A stretch of 6,517 nt of DNA from Zoogloeaceae bacterium (GTDB taxonomy: Bacteria > Pseudomonadota > Gammaproteobacteria > Burkholderiales > Rhodocyclaceae): NCBI GenBank assembly GCA_031281985.1, contig JAITEO010000263.1:1-6517 (forward strand), given 5' to 3'. Made by a program: the position numbers and the translations under genes. Positions 1-6,437 of the stretch are shown here, one piece after another. The notes under the pieces were generated by a model. That model saw only the letters and a program-made list of their open reading frames with translations, searched no databases and was not told the DNA's origin. Position 1 is the first letter of the stretch. Every line of letters starts with the position of its first letter.

Positions 1-32
1 CACTTTGATATCCTCCACTTTTAATTGCGCCC
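1..32 (+). repeat. Left arm of a 32-bp inverted repeat at the window edges
   Basis: Bases 1-32 match the reverse complement of 6484-6515 at 30 of 32 positions; the mismatches are at arm positions 9 and 29. The arm holds two directly repeated CACTTT cores 15 bases apart (positions 1 and 16), the first followed by GA and the second by TAATTG. Repeated short cores near an end are a habit of IS21-family termini, so this may be the tip of such an element whose body lies outside the window. No transposase reading frame is visible here, so the family assignment is a guess. Identity between the arms stops at base 32, which probably marks the element boundary. Confidence 0.75.
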
Positions 33-48
33 GCATCATCCGGATGGC

Positions 49-77
49 TTGCAAAAAGAACGCCGCGCGGCAAGAAT
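49..77 (+). promoter_or_regulatory. Weak candidate promoter for the WG-repeat lipoprotein
   Basis: TTGCAA (49-54) and AAGAAT (72-77) are separated by 17 bases. Each matches the sigma-70 consensus hexamer at 4 of 6 positions. The spacer contains the palindrome GCCGCGCGGC (62-71). It is the best plus-strand pair I see between the edge repeat and the start codon at 149, but it is weak. A promoter reading outward from a mobile element on the left is equally possible. Confidence 0.25.
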
Positions 78-148
78 ACGCGGAACGCGAACATGGGCAA
101 AACGGTTCCAAACCGGCGCTTGCCGCCACATCCTGCAAGGAGCACAGC

Positions 149-781
149 ATGTCCTTTTCTTCCTTCCTGAAACCCCTGCCGCTGTTGAGCGCCGCGCTTC
201 TGCTGCAAGCCTGCGGCAATTTCGCGCCCAAAGAGGAAACTTCCGCGCAACCGGAAGAAATACTGACCGTCATACCGGAGATCGATCCGGCAGCGCCCGC
301 CATCGAGGTGCTGGATAGGGGATACGGCTATATCAACCGCAGAGGCGAAATCGTCATCCCGCCGCGTTTTGACATTGCATGGGAGTTCGCCGCCAATGGT
401 CTGGCGCGGGTCGAAGTGGATGGAAAAATAGGGTATATCAATACCAAGGGCGAGGAAGTCATCTCGCCGCGCTTTGGCTTTGCAGGGGACTTCGCCGACA
501 ATGGCCTGGCAGCGGTCGAAGAGGATGGCAAGTGGGGTTACATCAACGCCCAAGGCGAAGAAGTCATCCCGTTGCGTTTCGACTTTGCAAGGGCATTCAC
601 CGCCAATGGCCTGGCAGCGGTCGAAGCAAATGGCAAGTGGGGGTACATCAATACCCAGGGCGAAGAAGTCATCCCGCTGCGTTTTGACGATGCCGGGGAC
701 TTTGGCGACAACGATCTGGCATGGATCAGGGAAAACGGGAAAGCGGGCTACCTCGATCGGTACGGGCAGGTCGTTCGATAG
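149..781 (+). CDS. WG-repeat lipoprotein
   Basis: This encodes a 210-residue exported lipoprotein. The ATG at 149 was chosen because AAGGAG lies 6 bases upstream and a lipoprotein signal peptide follows at once: a hydrophobic stretch at residues 10-19 and lipobox L-Q-A-C with the lipidated Cys at 22. The frame stays open upstream to base 5 without signal-like sequence. After a linker rich in Glu, Pro and Ala (about 23-59), four 35-residue units begin at residues 60, 95, 130 and 165, and a partial fifth begins at 200. Each unit reads roughly GYIN..GEEVI..RF..A..F..NGLA.V...GKW, the WG beta-hairpin repeat (KWG Leptospira family). Such repeats are thought to mediate binding, but the ligand here is unknown. 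The -2 and +2 residues around the Cys do not show Asp retention at +2 (Gly is present), so outer-membrane anchoring is likely. The gene stands alone and converges on the YiiX-like gene, with 77 bases between the stop codons. Confidence 0.88.
   Translation: MSFSSFLKPLPLLSAALLLQACGNFAPKEETSAQPEEILTVIPEIDPAAPAIEVLDRGYGYINRRGEIVIPPRFDIAWEFAANGLARVEVDGKIGYINTKGEEVISPRFGFAGDFADNGLAAVEEDGKWGYINAQGEEVIPLRFDFARAFTANGLAAVEANGKWGYINTQGEEVIPLRFDDAGDFGDNDLAWIRENGKAGYLDRYGQVVR
326..778 (+). repeat. 105-bp tandem repeat inside the WG lipoprotein gene
   Basis: Four 105-bp units start at 326, 431, 536 and 641, with a partial fifth at 746. The period is exact and in frame (35 codons). Units 2 and 3 share a long identical stretch around the codons for NGLAAVE, and units 3 and 4 share an 18-base identical stretch over the GEEVIP codons. 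The first and last units are the most diverged. The pattern fits copy-number growth by unequal recombination or slippage. Confidence 0.85.
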
Positions 782-858
782 AGCGGTTTTTGTTCAAATG
801 CGGACACCCCAGGGCGGTATCGCTTCTCCGGTTCGGGAAACGAGGCGCTTCGTCAAAA
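782..858. other. Convergent intergenic gap, no clear terminator
   Basis: This 77-base stretch separates the stop codons of the WG lipoprotein gene (plus) and the YiiX-like gene (minus). Only very short stems are present, such as GCG/CGC at about 811-820 and CCG/CGG at about 828-836. Neither is followed by a T-run, so I cannot assign an intrinsic terminator for either gene. Confidence 0.5.
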
Positions 859-1479
859 TCAAAAGGCAGGCGCGAACAAGCGTTCGCTCGACAGCATGGC
901 GGCGGGGGAAATGACGGTTTCGTCCAGTGGAACCTGCGAACCAAAGCGTTCCCGCAATTGGGCTTGTACCAGTTTGTCATTCAAGTCGAAATCGCCCAGT
1001 TTCTGCAATTTCCCGATTTCTTGTCCCGCGCCGCGCTGGTAGATTTTCCACACCAGTTCCGAGCAATAGAGACGTTCGTCGTCCCATGCAAAGTGCGCGT
1101 CGTATTCATTGCCCAGGTAGCCCGTGGCGATTTCCTTCATTTTCGCCAGGGTTTGCGGCGTCAGGATTTGCGCGCGCGCCTTGAGCCGCCGGAGCGCGAA
1201 TTTCCCCTCCTTGCCGCGCTTGATCCATTCCGCCAGCGGCGTTTTCTTGACGGGCTGAACCGCCTCATAGACGAAGTATTCGTCCTGTTCGCGGAAAATG
1301 ATGCCCATGTGAGAGTACCTGGATTTCGTCGCCCGTTGTATCGCCAGGCTTTGACGGGAACCCGAGGTCTGGAAAATGAGGTCGCCCTCCAGAACCGCAG
1401 GCGGCGGCGCTTCGGCATGGAGCGCGCCAGACAGGACAAGGCACAACAAAAAAGCGTCAAAAAAGGCAAGGAAACCCAC
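859..1479 (-). CDS. YiiX/YaeF-like permuted papain-fold cysteine hydrolase
   Basis: This encodes 206 residues resembling the YiiX/YebB-like, NlpC/P60-related family (circularly permuted papain fold, probable amidase or peptidase). Family landmarks in order are EGDLIFQ at 31-37, SRYSHMGIIF with catalytic His at 57, YEAVQPV at 71-77, PLAEWI at 81-86, and DDERLYCSELVW with the nucleophile Cys at 139. The tail contains LQKLGDFDL and VISPAAM, both typical of the family. The His precedes the Cys, as expected for the permuted arrangement. A hydrophobic N-terminus ending near AHA at 20-22 suggests export to the periplasm, but its first residues carry no Lys or Arg. The start is the GTG at 1477-1479, the only start-type codon between the in-frame stop at 1531-1533 and the hydrophobic segment. 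No good ribosome binding site precedes it. Both the start and the upstream region lie in a palindromic repeat element, so the native 5' end may be altered. The substrate is unknown. Confidence 0.82.
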   Translation of the reverse strand: MGFLAFFDAFLLCLVLSGALHAEAPPPAVLEGDLIFQTSGSRQSLAIQRATKSRYSHMGIIFREQDEYFVYEAVQPVKKTPLAEWIKRGKEGKFALRRLKARAQILTPQTLAKMKEIATGYLGNEYDAHFAWDDERLYCSELVWKIYQRGAGQEIGKLQKLGDFDLNDKLVQAQLRERFGSQVPLDETVISPAAMLSSERLFAPAF

Positions 1480-1600
1480 TACCGCCCGTCCGTCCGGTTG
1501 TAGGGGCGCACTGCGTGCGCCCGCAAACCATCATACCGCGTGGCGGCCGACGGGCGCACGCAGTGCGCCCCTACCGGATCGTGCAGATGCGTAGTGGGTT
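1473..1600. repeat. Nested palindromic (MITE/REP-like) element
   Basis: The core is a perfect 23-bp inverted repeat: arm 1501-1523 (begins TAGGGGCGCACTGCGTGC) and arm 1551-1573, with a 27-base loop that holds a small stem CCGC-GTG-GCGG (1536-1546). CCGG flanks both arms, with a 3-base bulge on the left. Outside this, a perfect 10-bp inverted repeat AACCCACTAC (1473-1482) / GTAGTGGGTT (1591-1600) bounds the whole at almost equal distances (18 and 17 bases). Nested symmetry with terminal inverted repeats is typical of non-autonomous miniature elements. From memory, conceptual translations of the VGAHCVRP...RAHAVRPYN type recur in many genomes and come from repeats like this one. No target duplication is evident. 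It overlaps the first codons of the YiiX-like gene. Confidence 0.72.
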
Positions 1601-1616
1601 GCGTTGCCCTTACTCC

Positions 1617-1647
1617 AAAAAAGGGCAGGCTTTGCCTGCCCTTTTTT
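1617..1647 (-). terminator. Rho-independent terminator after hslU
   Basis: This is a perfect hairpin: six A, GGGCAGGC, a 3-base loop, GCCTGCCC, six T. The GC-rich 8-bp stem is followed by a T6 tract on either strand, so it can work in both directions. It lies 49 bases beyond the hslU stop codon and is the natural end of the lptM-lysA-STAS-hslVU operon. It also insulates the YiiX-like gene, which lies further downstream on the same strand. Confidence 0.88.
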
Positions 1648-1651
1648 GCTG

Positions 1652-1694
1652 TATAGACCGGCAAAAAGTAGGTTTTCACTTTTTGCCGCCTATA
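1652..1694 (-). other. A/T-rich hairpin just after the hslU stop codon
   Basis: An 11-bp perfect stem, CGGCAAAAAGT (1659-1669) with ACTTTTTGCCG (1678-1688), encloses an 8-base loop. After a small asymmetric internal loop the stem resumes with TATAG (1652-1656) and CTATA (1690-1694). It begins 2 bases past the hslU stop codon on the transcribed minus strand. No U-tract follows, so it is probably not an intrinsic terminator. It could protect the mRNA 3' end or be a remnant of a repeat. Confidence 0.6.
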
Positions 1695-1696
1695 GC

Positions 1697-3037
1697 CTAT
1701 AACACATAGCGGGACAGGTCTTCATCCGCGGCCAGTTCTTTCAGGCGTTCATCGACATATTCGCGGTCGATGACGATGGCGCGCTGGGTGGGTTCGCCCG
1801 CCTGGAAGGAGACTTCTTCCAGCAGTTTTTCCAGCACGGTGTAGAGCCTGCGCGCGCCGATGTTTTCGGTTTTTTCATTGACCTGGAAGGCGATTTCCGC
1901 CAGACGGCCGATGCCGTCGGCGGAAAATTCGAGGTGCGTGGATTCGGTCGCCATCAGCGCCTGGTACTGCCGGGTGAGGCAGGCGTCGGTCTGGGTGAGG
2001 ATGCGCTCGAAATCCGCCACCGACAGGGAATCGAGTTCGACGCGAATCGGAAAGCGTCCCTGCAATTCGGGGATCAGGTCGGAAGGCTTGGCGAGGTGGA
2101 ATGCGCCGGAGGCGATGAACAGGATGTGATCGGTGCGCACCATGCCGTATTTGGTGGATACCGTCGTGCCCTCGACCAGCGGCAGCAGGTCGCGCTGCAC
2201 GCCCTGGCGGGAAACGTCCGCGCCGTGCGTGCCGCCGCGACTGGCGACCTTGTCGATTTCGTCGAGAAAGACGATGCCGTTCTGCTCGACGTTTCGCAGC
2301 GCCTCCAGCTTGACGTCCTCATCGTTGATCAACTTGGCGGCTTCTTCGTCCGTCAGGTATTTCAGGGCTTCCTTGATTTTCAGCTTGCGGCTCTTGCTGC
2401 GCCCGCTGGAAATGTTCTGGAACATGCCCTGGATCTGGCTGGTCAATTCCTCCATGCCGGGCGGCGCGAAGATTTCCGCCTGCATGGAAGGCAGCGCCAC
2501 CTCGATTTCGATTTCCTTGTCATCGAGATCGCCTTCGCGCAGCTTCTTGCGGAATTTCTGCCGCGTGCCGCTCTCCGCGCTCTCTCCCGTCTCCGCCGCG
2601 AAGAAACCCGCGTTGCGCGCGGGCGGCAACAGCGCGTCCAGCACCCGTTCCTCGGCGGCATCCTCGGCGCGATGGCGGACATCCTGCATGGCGCATTCGC
2701 GCTGGCGCTTGACGGCGATTTCCATCAGGTCGCGGATGATGGTATCGACATCCCGCCCCACAAAGCCGACTTCGGTGAATTTGGTGGCCTCCACCTTGAT
2801 GAAGGGCGCGTTCGCCAGACGCGCCAGGCGGCGGGCGATTTCCGTCTTGCCCACGCCGGTCGGGCCGATCATGAGGATGTTCTTCGGGGTGATTTCGGAA
2901 CGCAGGGGTTCCTCCACCTGCGCGCGCCGCCAGCGGTTCCGGAGCGCAATCGCCACGGCCTTCTTGGCCCTGGACTGGCCGACGATGTGCTTGTCCAGTT
3001 CGTGCACGATTTCCTGCGGGGTCATCATGGCGCTCAT
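1697..3037 (-). CDS. hslU: HslU, ATPase subunit of the HslVU protease
   Basis: This is the AAA+ unfoldase of the two-component HslVU (ClpYQ) protease. Its hexamer unfolds substrates in the cytoplasm using ATP and feeds them to HslV. The product is 446 residues, close to the 443 of E. coli. The start at 3037 gives [21 protein letters not shown], the usual family N-terminus, and overlaps the hslV stop by ATGA; the frame is open further upstream to 3082, but that part lies within hslV. Walker A GPTGVGKT is at 58-65 (Lys64), pore loop GFVG at 91-94, a variable intermediate domain at about 105-230, Walker B FLDEID at 257-262, and the arginine-finger region [10 protein letters not shown] around Arg328. 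The C-terminus ends DLSRYVL, the tail that docks into HslV. The pore loop has Phe where the common motif is GYVG. No frameshift is seen. Confidence 0.97.
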   Translation of the reverse strand: MSAMMTPQEIVHELDKHIVGQSRAKKAVAIALRNRWRRAQVEEPLRSEITPKNILMIGPTGVGKTEIARRLARLANAPFIKVEATKFTEVGFVGRDVDTIIRDLMEIAVKRQRECAMQDVRHRAEDAAEERVLDALLPPARNAGFFAAETGESAESGTRQKFRKKLREGDLDDKEIEIEVALPSMQAEIFAPPGMEELTSQIQGMFQNISSGRSKSRKLKIKEALKYLTDEEAAKLINDEDVKLEALRNVEQNGIVFLDEIDKVASRGGTHGADVSRQGVQRDLLPLVEGTTVSTKYGMVRTDHILFIASGAFHLAKPSDLIPELQGRFPIRVELDSLSVADFERILTQTDACLTRQYQALMATESTHLEFSADGIGRLAEIAFQVNEKTENIGARRLYTVLEKLLEEVSFQAGEPTQRAIVIDREYVDERLKELAADEDLSRYVL

Positions 3038-3573
3038 GCTTCGAGTCGCTCCAGGGTGAAATTCCGGTTGGTGTAAATGCAAATGTCACAGGCGATTTCC
3101 AGCGCCTTGCGGACGATTTCGATGGGCGGCAACTCGGTGTTTTCCAAGAGCGCGCGCGCCGCACTCTGCGCATACGCACCGCCGGAGCCGATGGCGGCGA
3201 TGCCGGGTTCGGGTTCGAGCACGTCGCCATTGCCGGTAATCACCAGGGTATGCTCGCTGTCGGCGACGATGAGCATGGCTTCCAGACGCCGCAACATGCG
3301 GTCGGTGCGCCATTCCTTGGCCAGTTCGACCGCGCTGCGCAACAAATTGCCCTGGTGCTTTTCCAGCTTGGATTCAAACAGATCCAGCAAGGTGAAGGCG
3401 TCCGCCGTCGCGCCGGCGAAACCGGCAAGGATGCGATCCTGATAGACGCGACGGATTTTCTTCGCCGTCTGCTTGATGACCATGTTCCCCAGCGTGACCT
3501 GACCATCGCCGCCCATGGCGACAACCTGTCCCCGGCGTACCGACACAATGGTGGTGCCGTGGTATTGCTCCAT
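3034..3573 (-). CDS. hslV: HslV, proteolytic subunit of the HslVU protease
   Basis: This is the threonine-protease core of HslVU, a cytoplasmic double-hexamer related to proteasome beta subunits and activated by HslU. The precursor has 179 residues. It carries a six-residue propeptide MEQYHG, removed so that Thr7 becomes the N-terminal nucleophile of TTIVSVRR; this extended precursor is the form I know from betaproteobacteria, whereas E. coli loses only Met. Catalytic-site residues in precursor numbering are Thr7, Asp23 (in GGDGQ) and Lys39 (in AKKIRR), with GFAG at 51-54 and [10 protein letters not shown] at 127-136. The end reads [17 protein letters not shown], as in the family. AAGGG lies about 10 bases upstream of the ATG. 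It follows the STAS gene after 51 bases and overlaps hslU by 4 bases, so the two are translationally coupled. Confidence 0.97.
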   Translation of the reverse strand: MEQYHGTTIVSVRRGQVVAMGGDGQVTLGNMVIKQTAKKIRRVYQDRILAGFAGATADAFTLLDLFESKLEKHQGNLLRSAVELAKEWRTDRMLRRLEAMLIVADSEHTLVITGNGDVLEPEPGIAAIGSGGAYAQSAARALLENTELPPIEIVRKALEIACDICIYTNRNFTLERLEA

Positions 3574-3624
3574 GAATAAAAGTCCCTTGCTCTCGTGGTT
3601 TTACCAAAAACGCGCGCGGAAGAT

Positions 3625-4806
3625 TCAGTACTTGGCCAGTTCGATAGTGGCGATCTTGTCGATGCCCATGACGCGCAATAATTCAGCCAGCATGCGGTTG
3701 GGATGCACGATCGTGATCTGCTTGCAATTGGCTTCCTTCAACAGCGTGGCGAGCGCGCCCGCGCTGACGAAATCCATGCGCTGAACGCGCGAGAAATCCA
3801 GCCTGCATTCCTCGCCGGGGATCAACTGGCAGGCGATGGCGTCCAGCCGGCCTTGCAGGATTTCTCCTTCCAGCGTCGACACCAGGGGCGTATCCAGCAG
3901 CACTTCGCCGAAGGCGGGTGGCTTTTCTTCTTCCTTGACCGCGGGCTTGGTGCGCGGCGGCTCCCAGGCGGGCGGCGAGACTTCGAAGGTTATGGCGTAA
4001 TCCACCGCCTTTTCCTCGAACAGCGCCTCTCGTCCCAGAAACTGGAAAAGTTCCAGAACCAGCAGCCACATGTTTTCATCCCGCGTCTGACCGGCAATCA
4101 GACGGGCGGAAAAGCGTTTTGCCAGGGTTTCCGTGCCGCTGCCCAGACCCCAGGCCAGATCGCGCAGCCGCGCCTGATGCAGGATCTTGGCCAGCCGTCC
4201 CGACGCTTCCGAATCGATGCCCGCCAGGCGTCCCATGTCCAGCGTGCGCGGTTCTCCCTTGCCCAGGGCTTGCAGCAGTTCTTCAAAGACGGCGTCATTG
4301 CCCGTCACCGCGCCCTGCAGAATCACCACGCCTGCCGCCGTTCGCGGCTTTTCCTTATTGGGAGCGGATTCCGCACCCTCCCTCCAGGAAGGCGGCGACA
4401 ATTCGCAGATGCTGGCAAAATCCAGACCCAGCGCGTCAAACGCGTTCCGGTCGTTGCGCACCCGCAAGAGATCGAACAGCATCAGCCAGAGCTTGACGGC
4501 GCCCTGATCGGCGTTGTTCTGGATGACCGATTCCAGCGTGCTGCGCGCCACGTCATACTGGCCGTTGGCAAAAAGAATGGCCGCGTGCTCGGCGATTTCC
4601 GAATAGGGATCGGTTTCCTCGAATACTTCGATGCCGTAACAGGTGTTGATGGTGGTATCCAGCCCGTCGTCGACGGCGGGCGTTTGTGCCGGAGAAACCT
4701 GCGCGGGGGGACGGGAAACCACTGCGGAGACGATGGGAGAGCCTCGCAGGGGAGGCATCCGTTCCTCTACCTTGTCCGTGGATTTTTTGAAAAATGAAAA
4801 GACCAT
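3625..4806 (-). CDS. Double-STAS-domain protein upstream of hslV
   Basis: This encodes 393 residues with no signal peptide or membrane segment, so it is probably cytoplasmic. After a basic start MVFSFFKKSTDK and a Pro/Ala-rich linker (about 16-50), a helical TPR-like segment (about 66-141) ends in ELSPPSW. A STAS-like domain (about 158-235) has VVILQG, a GEPRTLDMGRL strand and a GRLAKIL helix. A second helical segment (about 236-281) ends in EVSPPAW. After an acidic, Pro-rich linker, a clearer STAS domain (about 311-390) has GEILQG, CRLDFSRVQRMDFVSAG and IVHPNRMLAELLRVMGI. STAS domains mediate protein contacts and can be switched by Ser/Thr phosphorylation. In the C-terminal copy Ser348 is near the usual site, but Val replaces the Asp of the DSSG-type motif. 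No partner kinase or phosphatase gene is nearby. I recall similar proteins in Burkholderiales but no established function. It lies 27 bases downstream of lysA; AGG about 11 bases before the ATG is a weak ribosome binding site. Confidence 0.85.
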   Translation of the reverse strand: MVFSFFKKSTDKVEERMPPLRGSPIVSAVVSRPPAQVSPAQTPAVDDGLDTTINTCYGIEVFEETDPYSEIAEHAAILFANGQYDVARSTLESVIQNNADQGAVKLWLMLFDLLRVRNDRNAFDALGLDFASICELSPPSWREGAESAPNKEKPRTAAGVVILQGAVTGNDAVFEELLQALGKGEPRTLDMGRLAGIDSEASGRLAKILHQARLRDLAWGLGSGTETLAKRFSARLIAGQTRDENMWLLVLELFQFLGREALFEEKAVDYAITFEVSPPAWEPPRTKPAVKEEEKPPAFGEVLLDTPLVSTLEGEILQGRLDAIACQLIPGEECRLDFSRVQRMDFVSAGALATLLKEANCKQITIVHPNRMLAELLRVMGIDKIATIELAKY

Positions 4807-4833
4807 TTGTATTGCCTGGGAAGATTCAGCTTT

Positions 4834-6189
4834 CTAGCACATTTGCGCGTGAGAAGCAACGTTTTTATCCGTATCGGGTGTCGATCCGGCAAGCGGGACG
4901 GGGGTGGCGCGCGTGGGCAGCAGGCGTTCCAGCGCGTACAGATCGGCGGCTTCTTCCCGCTGCCGAATCACATGCGCCTCGTTGCCCCGCACCATGATTT
5001 CCACCGCGCGTGGACGCGTATTGTACTGGGAACTCATCGCCATGCCATAGGCGCCGGTCGACAGAATCGCCAATAAATCGTCCGGCTCGATGGCCAGCGC
5101 GCGTTTTTGTCCCAGAAAGTCGCCGCTCTCGCAGATCGGCCCGACCACGTCATAGATCGCCGTGGGCGTTCCTGTTTTCGGCGCGACGGCGACGATTTCA
5201 TGCCACGCGCCATAGAGCGCCGGACGCAGCAGATCATTCATCGCGGCATCGACGATGGCAAAATTCACGCCATCGCCCGGTTTCAGGTATTCCACGCGCG
5301 TCAGCAGCAATCCCGCCTGGGCGGTCAGGCGGCGTCCCGGCTCGAAGATGAGGTCCAGGTTCCTGTCCGCCACGCGGTCGAGCAGAGGGGCAAGGCAAGC
5401 GGAAATTTCCGGCGCGACCTCGTCTTGCCGGTAGGCAACGCCCAGCCCGCCGCCCAGATCGAGATGCCGGATGGGAATGCCGCGCTTTTCCAGCGCGTCC
5501 AGCAAGACCAGCAGGCGCTCCAGGGCTTCCATGAAGGGCGCGCAATCGAGGAGCTGCGAGCCGATATGACAATCCACGCCTTCCACGCGGATGTGCGGCA
5601 GGCGCGCGGCGTGTTCGTAGAGCGCCAGCGCGGCGTCGATGGGGACGCCGAATTTGGCGCGCTTCAATCCCGTGGCGATATAGGGGTGTGTCTGGGGATC
5701 GACATCGGGATTCACGCGCAGGCTGATGGGCGCGCGTTTGCCCAGCGTGCCGGCGATTTCGTTGATGCGTTCCAGTTCGGCGGCGGATTCCACGTTGAAG
5801 CAAAGAATCTTTGCGACAAGCGCCGCGTGAATCTCCGCGCGGCGCTTGCCCACGCCGGAAAACACCACCTTGCCCGCGTCGCCGCCTGCCGCCAGCACCC
5901 GCGCCAGTTCGCCGCCGGAAACGATGTCGAAGCCCGCGCCCATGCGGGCGAAAAGATTCAGGATCGCCAGATTGGAATTGGCCTTGACCGCGTAACAAAC
6001 CCGCGCCCGCGCGCCCGCGGGATGCGCGCCCAGCGCCGCCTGAAACGCGCGCAGATTCGCGCACAGGGCGGCGTGGGAATAGACGTGACAGGGCGTGCCA
6101 AACGCCTGGGCAAGCTCCGGCAACGCCAGTTCTTCCACATGCAGAACGCCCTGCCGGCGCGTAAGGAAAGGCATATCCGGCGGCATCAT
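4834..6189 (-). CDS. lysA: Diaminopimelate decarboxylase
   Basis: This PLP enzyme converts meso-diaminopimelate to L-lysine and CO2, the last step of lysine biosynthesis, in the cytoplasm. It has a fold-III alanine-racemase-type barrel followed by a beta domain. Visible landmarks are AVKANSN with PLP Lys69, HIGS at 208-211, the phosphate-binding GGGLG at 246-250, EPGR at 283-286, CESGD with active-site Cys353 from the partner subunit, and GAYGMAMSSQYN at 379-390. Length is 451 residues against about 415-420 usually; the excess is a tail after ALERLLP (about 425), polar and ending in Cys. The start at 6189 overlaps the lptM stop as ATGA. An internal Met at 6174 (MPFLTRRQGVLHVE) also fits the family start and cannot be excluded. 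The first gene of the operon precedes it and the STAS gene follows 27 bases later. Confidence 0.97.
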   Translation of the reverse strand: MMPPDMPFLTRRQGVLHVEELALPELAQAFGTPCHVYSHAALCANLRAFQAALGAHPAGARARVCYAVKANSNLAILNLFARMGAGFDIVSGGELARVLAAGGDAGKVVFSGVGKRRAEIHAALVAKILCFNVESAAELERINEIAGTLGKRAPISLRVNPDVDPQTHPYIATGLKRAKFGVPIDAALALYEHAARLPHIRVEGVDCHIGSQLLDCAPFMEALERLLVLLDALEKRGIPIRHLDLGGGLGVAYRQDEVAPEISACLAPLLDRVADRNLDLIFEPGRRLTAQAGLLLTRVEYLKPGDGVNFAIVDAAMNDLLRPALYGAWHEIVAVAPKTGTPTAIYDVVGPICESGDFLGQKRALAIEPDDLLAILSTGAYGMAMSSQYNTRPRAVEIMVRGNEAHVIRQREEAADLYALERLLPTRATPVPLAGSTPDTDKNVASHAQMC

Positions 6190-6383
6190 TTGGCGGATTC
6201 CGTGGATTTTTCGGCGGCATCGCCGCGTTCTTCCGGCGCGTCAACAGCGTTTGGGGGCGTCTTCTTGCCGAAGGCGCGCTCATACAACGACGGCGGAGCC
6301 GGATCGGCGGGCTTTTCCAGCGATCCCTTGATGCCGCAAGCGCCAAGGACAAAAACGGTCAGAAGAAGAAAACAACGTCGCAT
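6186..6383 (-). CDS. lptM: LptM/YifL-type small lipoprotein
   Basis: This encodes 65 residues. The signal peptide MRRCFLLLTVFVLGAC has two Arg residues, a hydrophobic core and lipobox L-G-A-C, with the lipidated Cys at 16. The mature protein begins CGIKGSLEKP, the signature of the LptM/YifL family (usually CGxKGPL), here with Ser in place of the usual Pro. A Pro/Ala/Glu-rich tail follows. In E. coli LptM is an outer-membrane lipoprotein that assists oxidative maturation of the LptD lipopolysaccharide translocon. Position directly before lysA, with an ATGA overlap, supports the call. The ATG at 6383 is chosen because it begins the signal peptide, though the preceding Shine-Dalgarno sequence is weak. 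The frame is open upstream to 6491, but that part overlaps the promoter and the edge repeat. Confidence 0.85.
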   Translation of the reverse strand: MRRCFLLLTVFVLGACGIKGSLEKPADPAPPSLYERAFGKKTPPNAVDAPEERGDAAEKSTESAK

Positions 6384-6397
6384 GATGGGATTCACAC

Positions 6398-6416
6398 GCC
6401 CGCAAGCACGGCGGGC
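6398..6416 (-). promoter_or_regulatory. Short GC hairpin in the lptM leader
   Basis: GCCCGC (6398-6403) pairs with GCGGGC (6411-6416) around a 7-base loop, ending 14 bases upstream of the lptM start codon. In the leader mRNA it could affect ribosome access, but a single 6-bp GC stem in GC-rich DNA is weak evidence of a function. Confidence 0.3.
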
Positions 6417-6437
6417 GGCATTTGGAAAATGCGCAGG

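Noticed and set aside
5..148. Upstream extension of the WG lipoprotein frame
   Set aside because: The extension would put the signal peptide in the interior and begin within the edge repeat. The ATG at 149 has a good ribosome binding site and an immediate lipobox signal peptide.
1501..1573. Palindrome considered as a terminator or a CRISPR repeat pair
   Set aside because: There is no T-run after either arm, and the two arms are inverted with no further copies, unlike a CRISPR array.
1479..1679. Small minus-strand ORF of 66 codons across the palindrome and terminator
   Set aside because: Its sequence is just the translated palindromic repeat and hairpins; this is a common spurious ORF type.
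1934..3076. Long plus-strand reading frames antisense to hslU (also 2133-3059)
   Set aside because: They mirror hslU codons and show low-complexity composition and no motif; hslU is unmistakable on the other strand.
3038..3082. Earlier hslU start giving a 461-residue product
   Set aside because: The extra residues lie wholly within hslV and are not part of the family. The start at 3037 gives the canonical N-terminus and an ATGA overlap.
3574..3624. Gap between the STAS gene and hslV considered as a heat-shock promoter
   Set aside because: I find no convincing sigma-32 or sigma-70 hexamer pair, only a short GTTTT/AAAAC stem near 3598-3611.
3703..4797. 364-codon plus-strand frame antisense to the STAS gene
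   Set aside because: No domain is recognisable and the composition is that of a shadow frame. The minus-strand product has coherent repeated domains and operon spacing.
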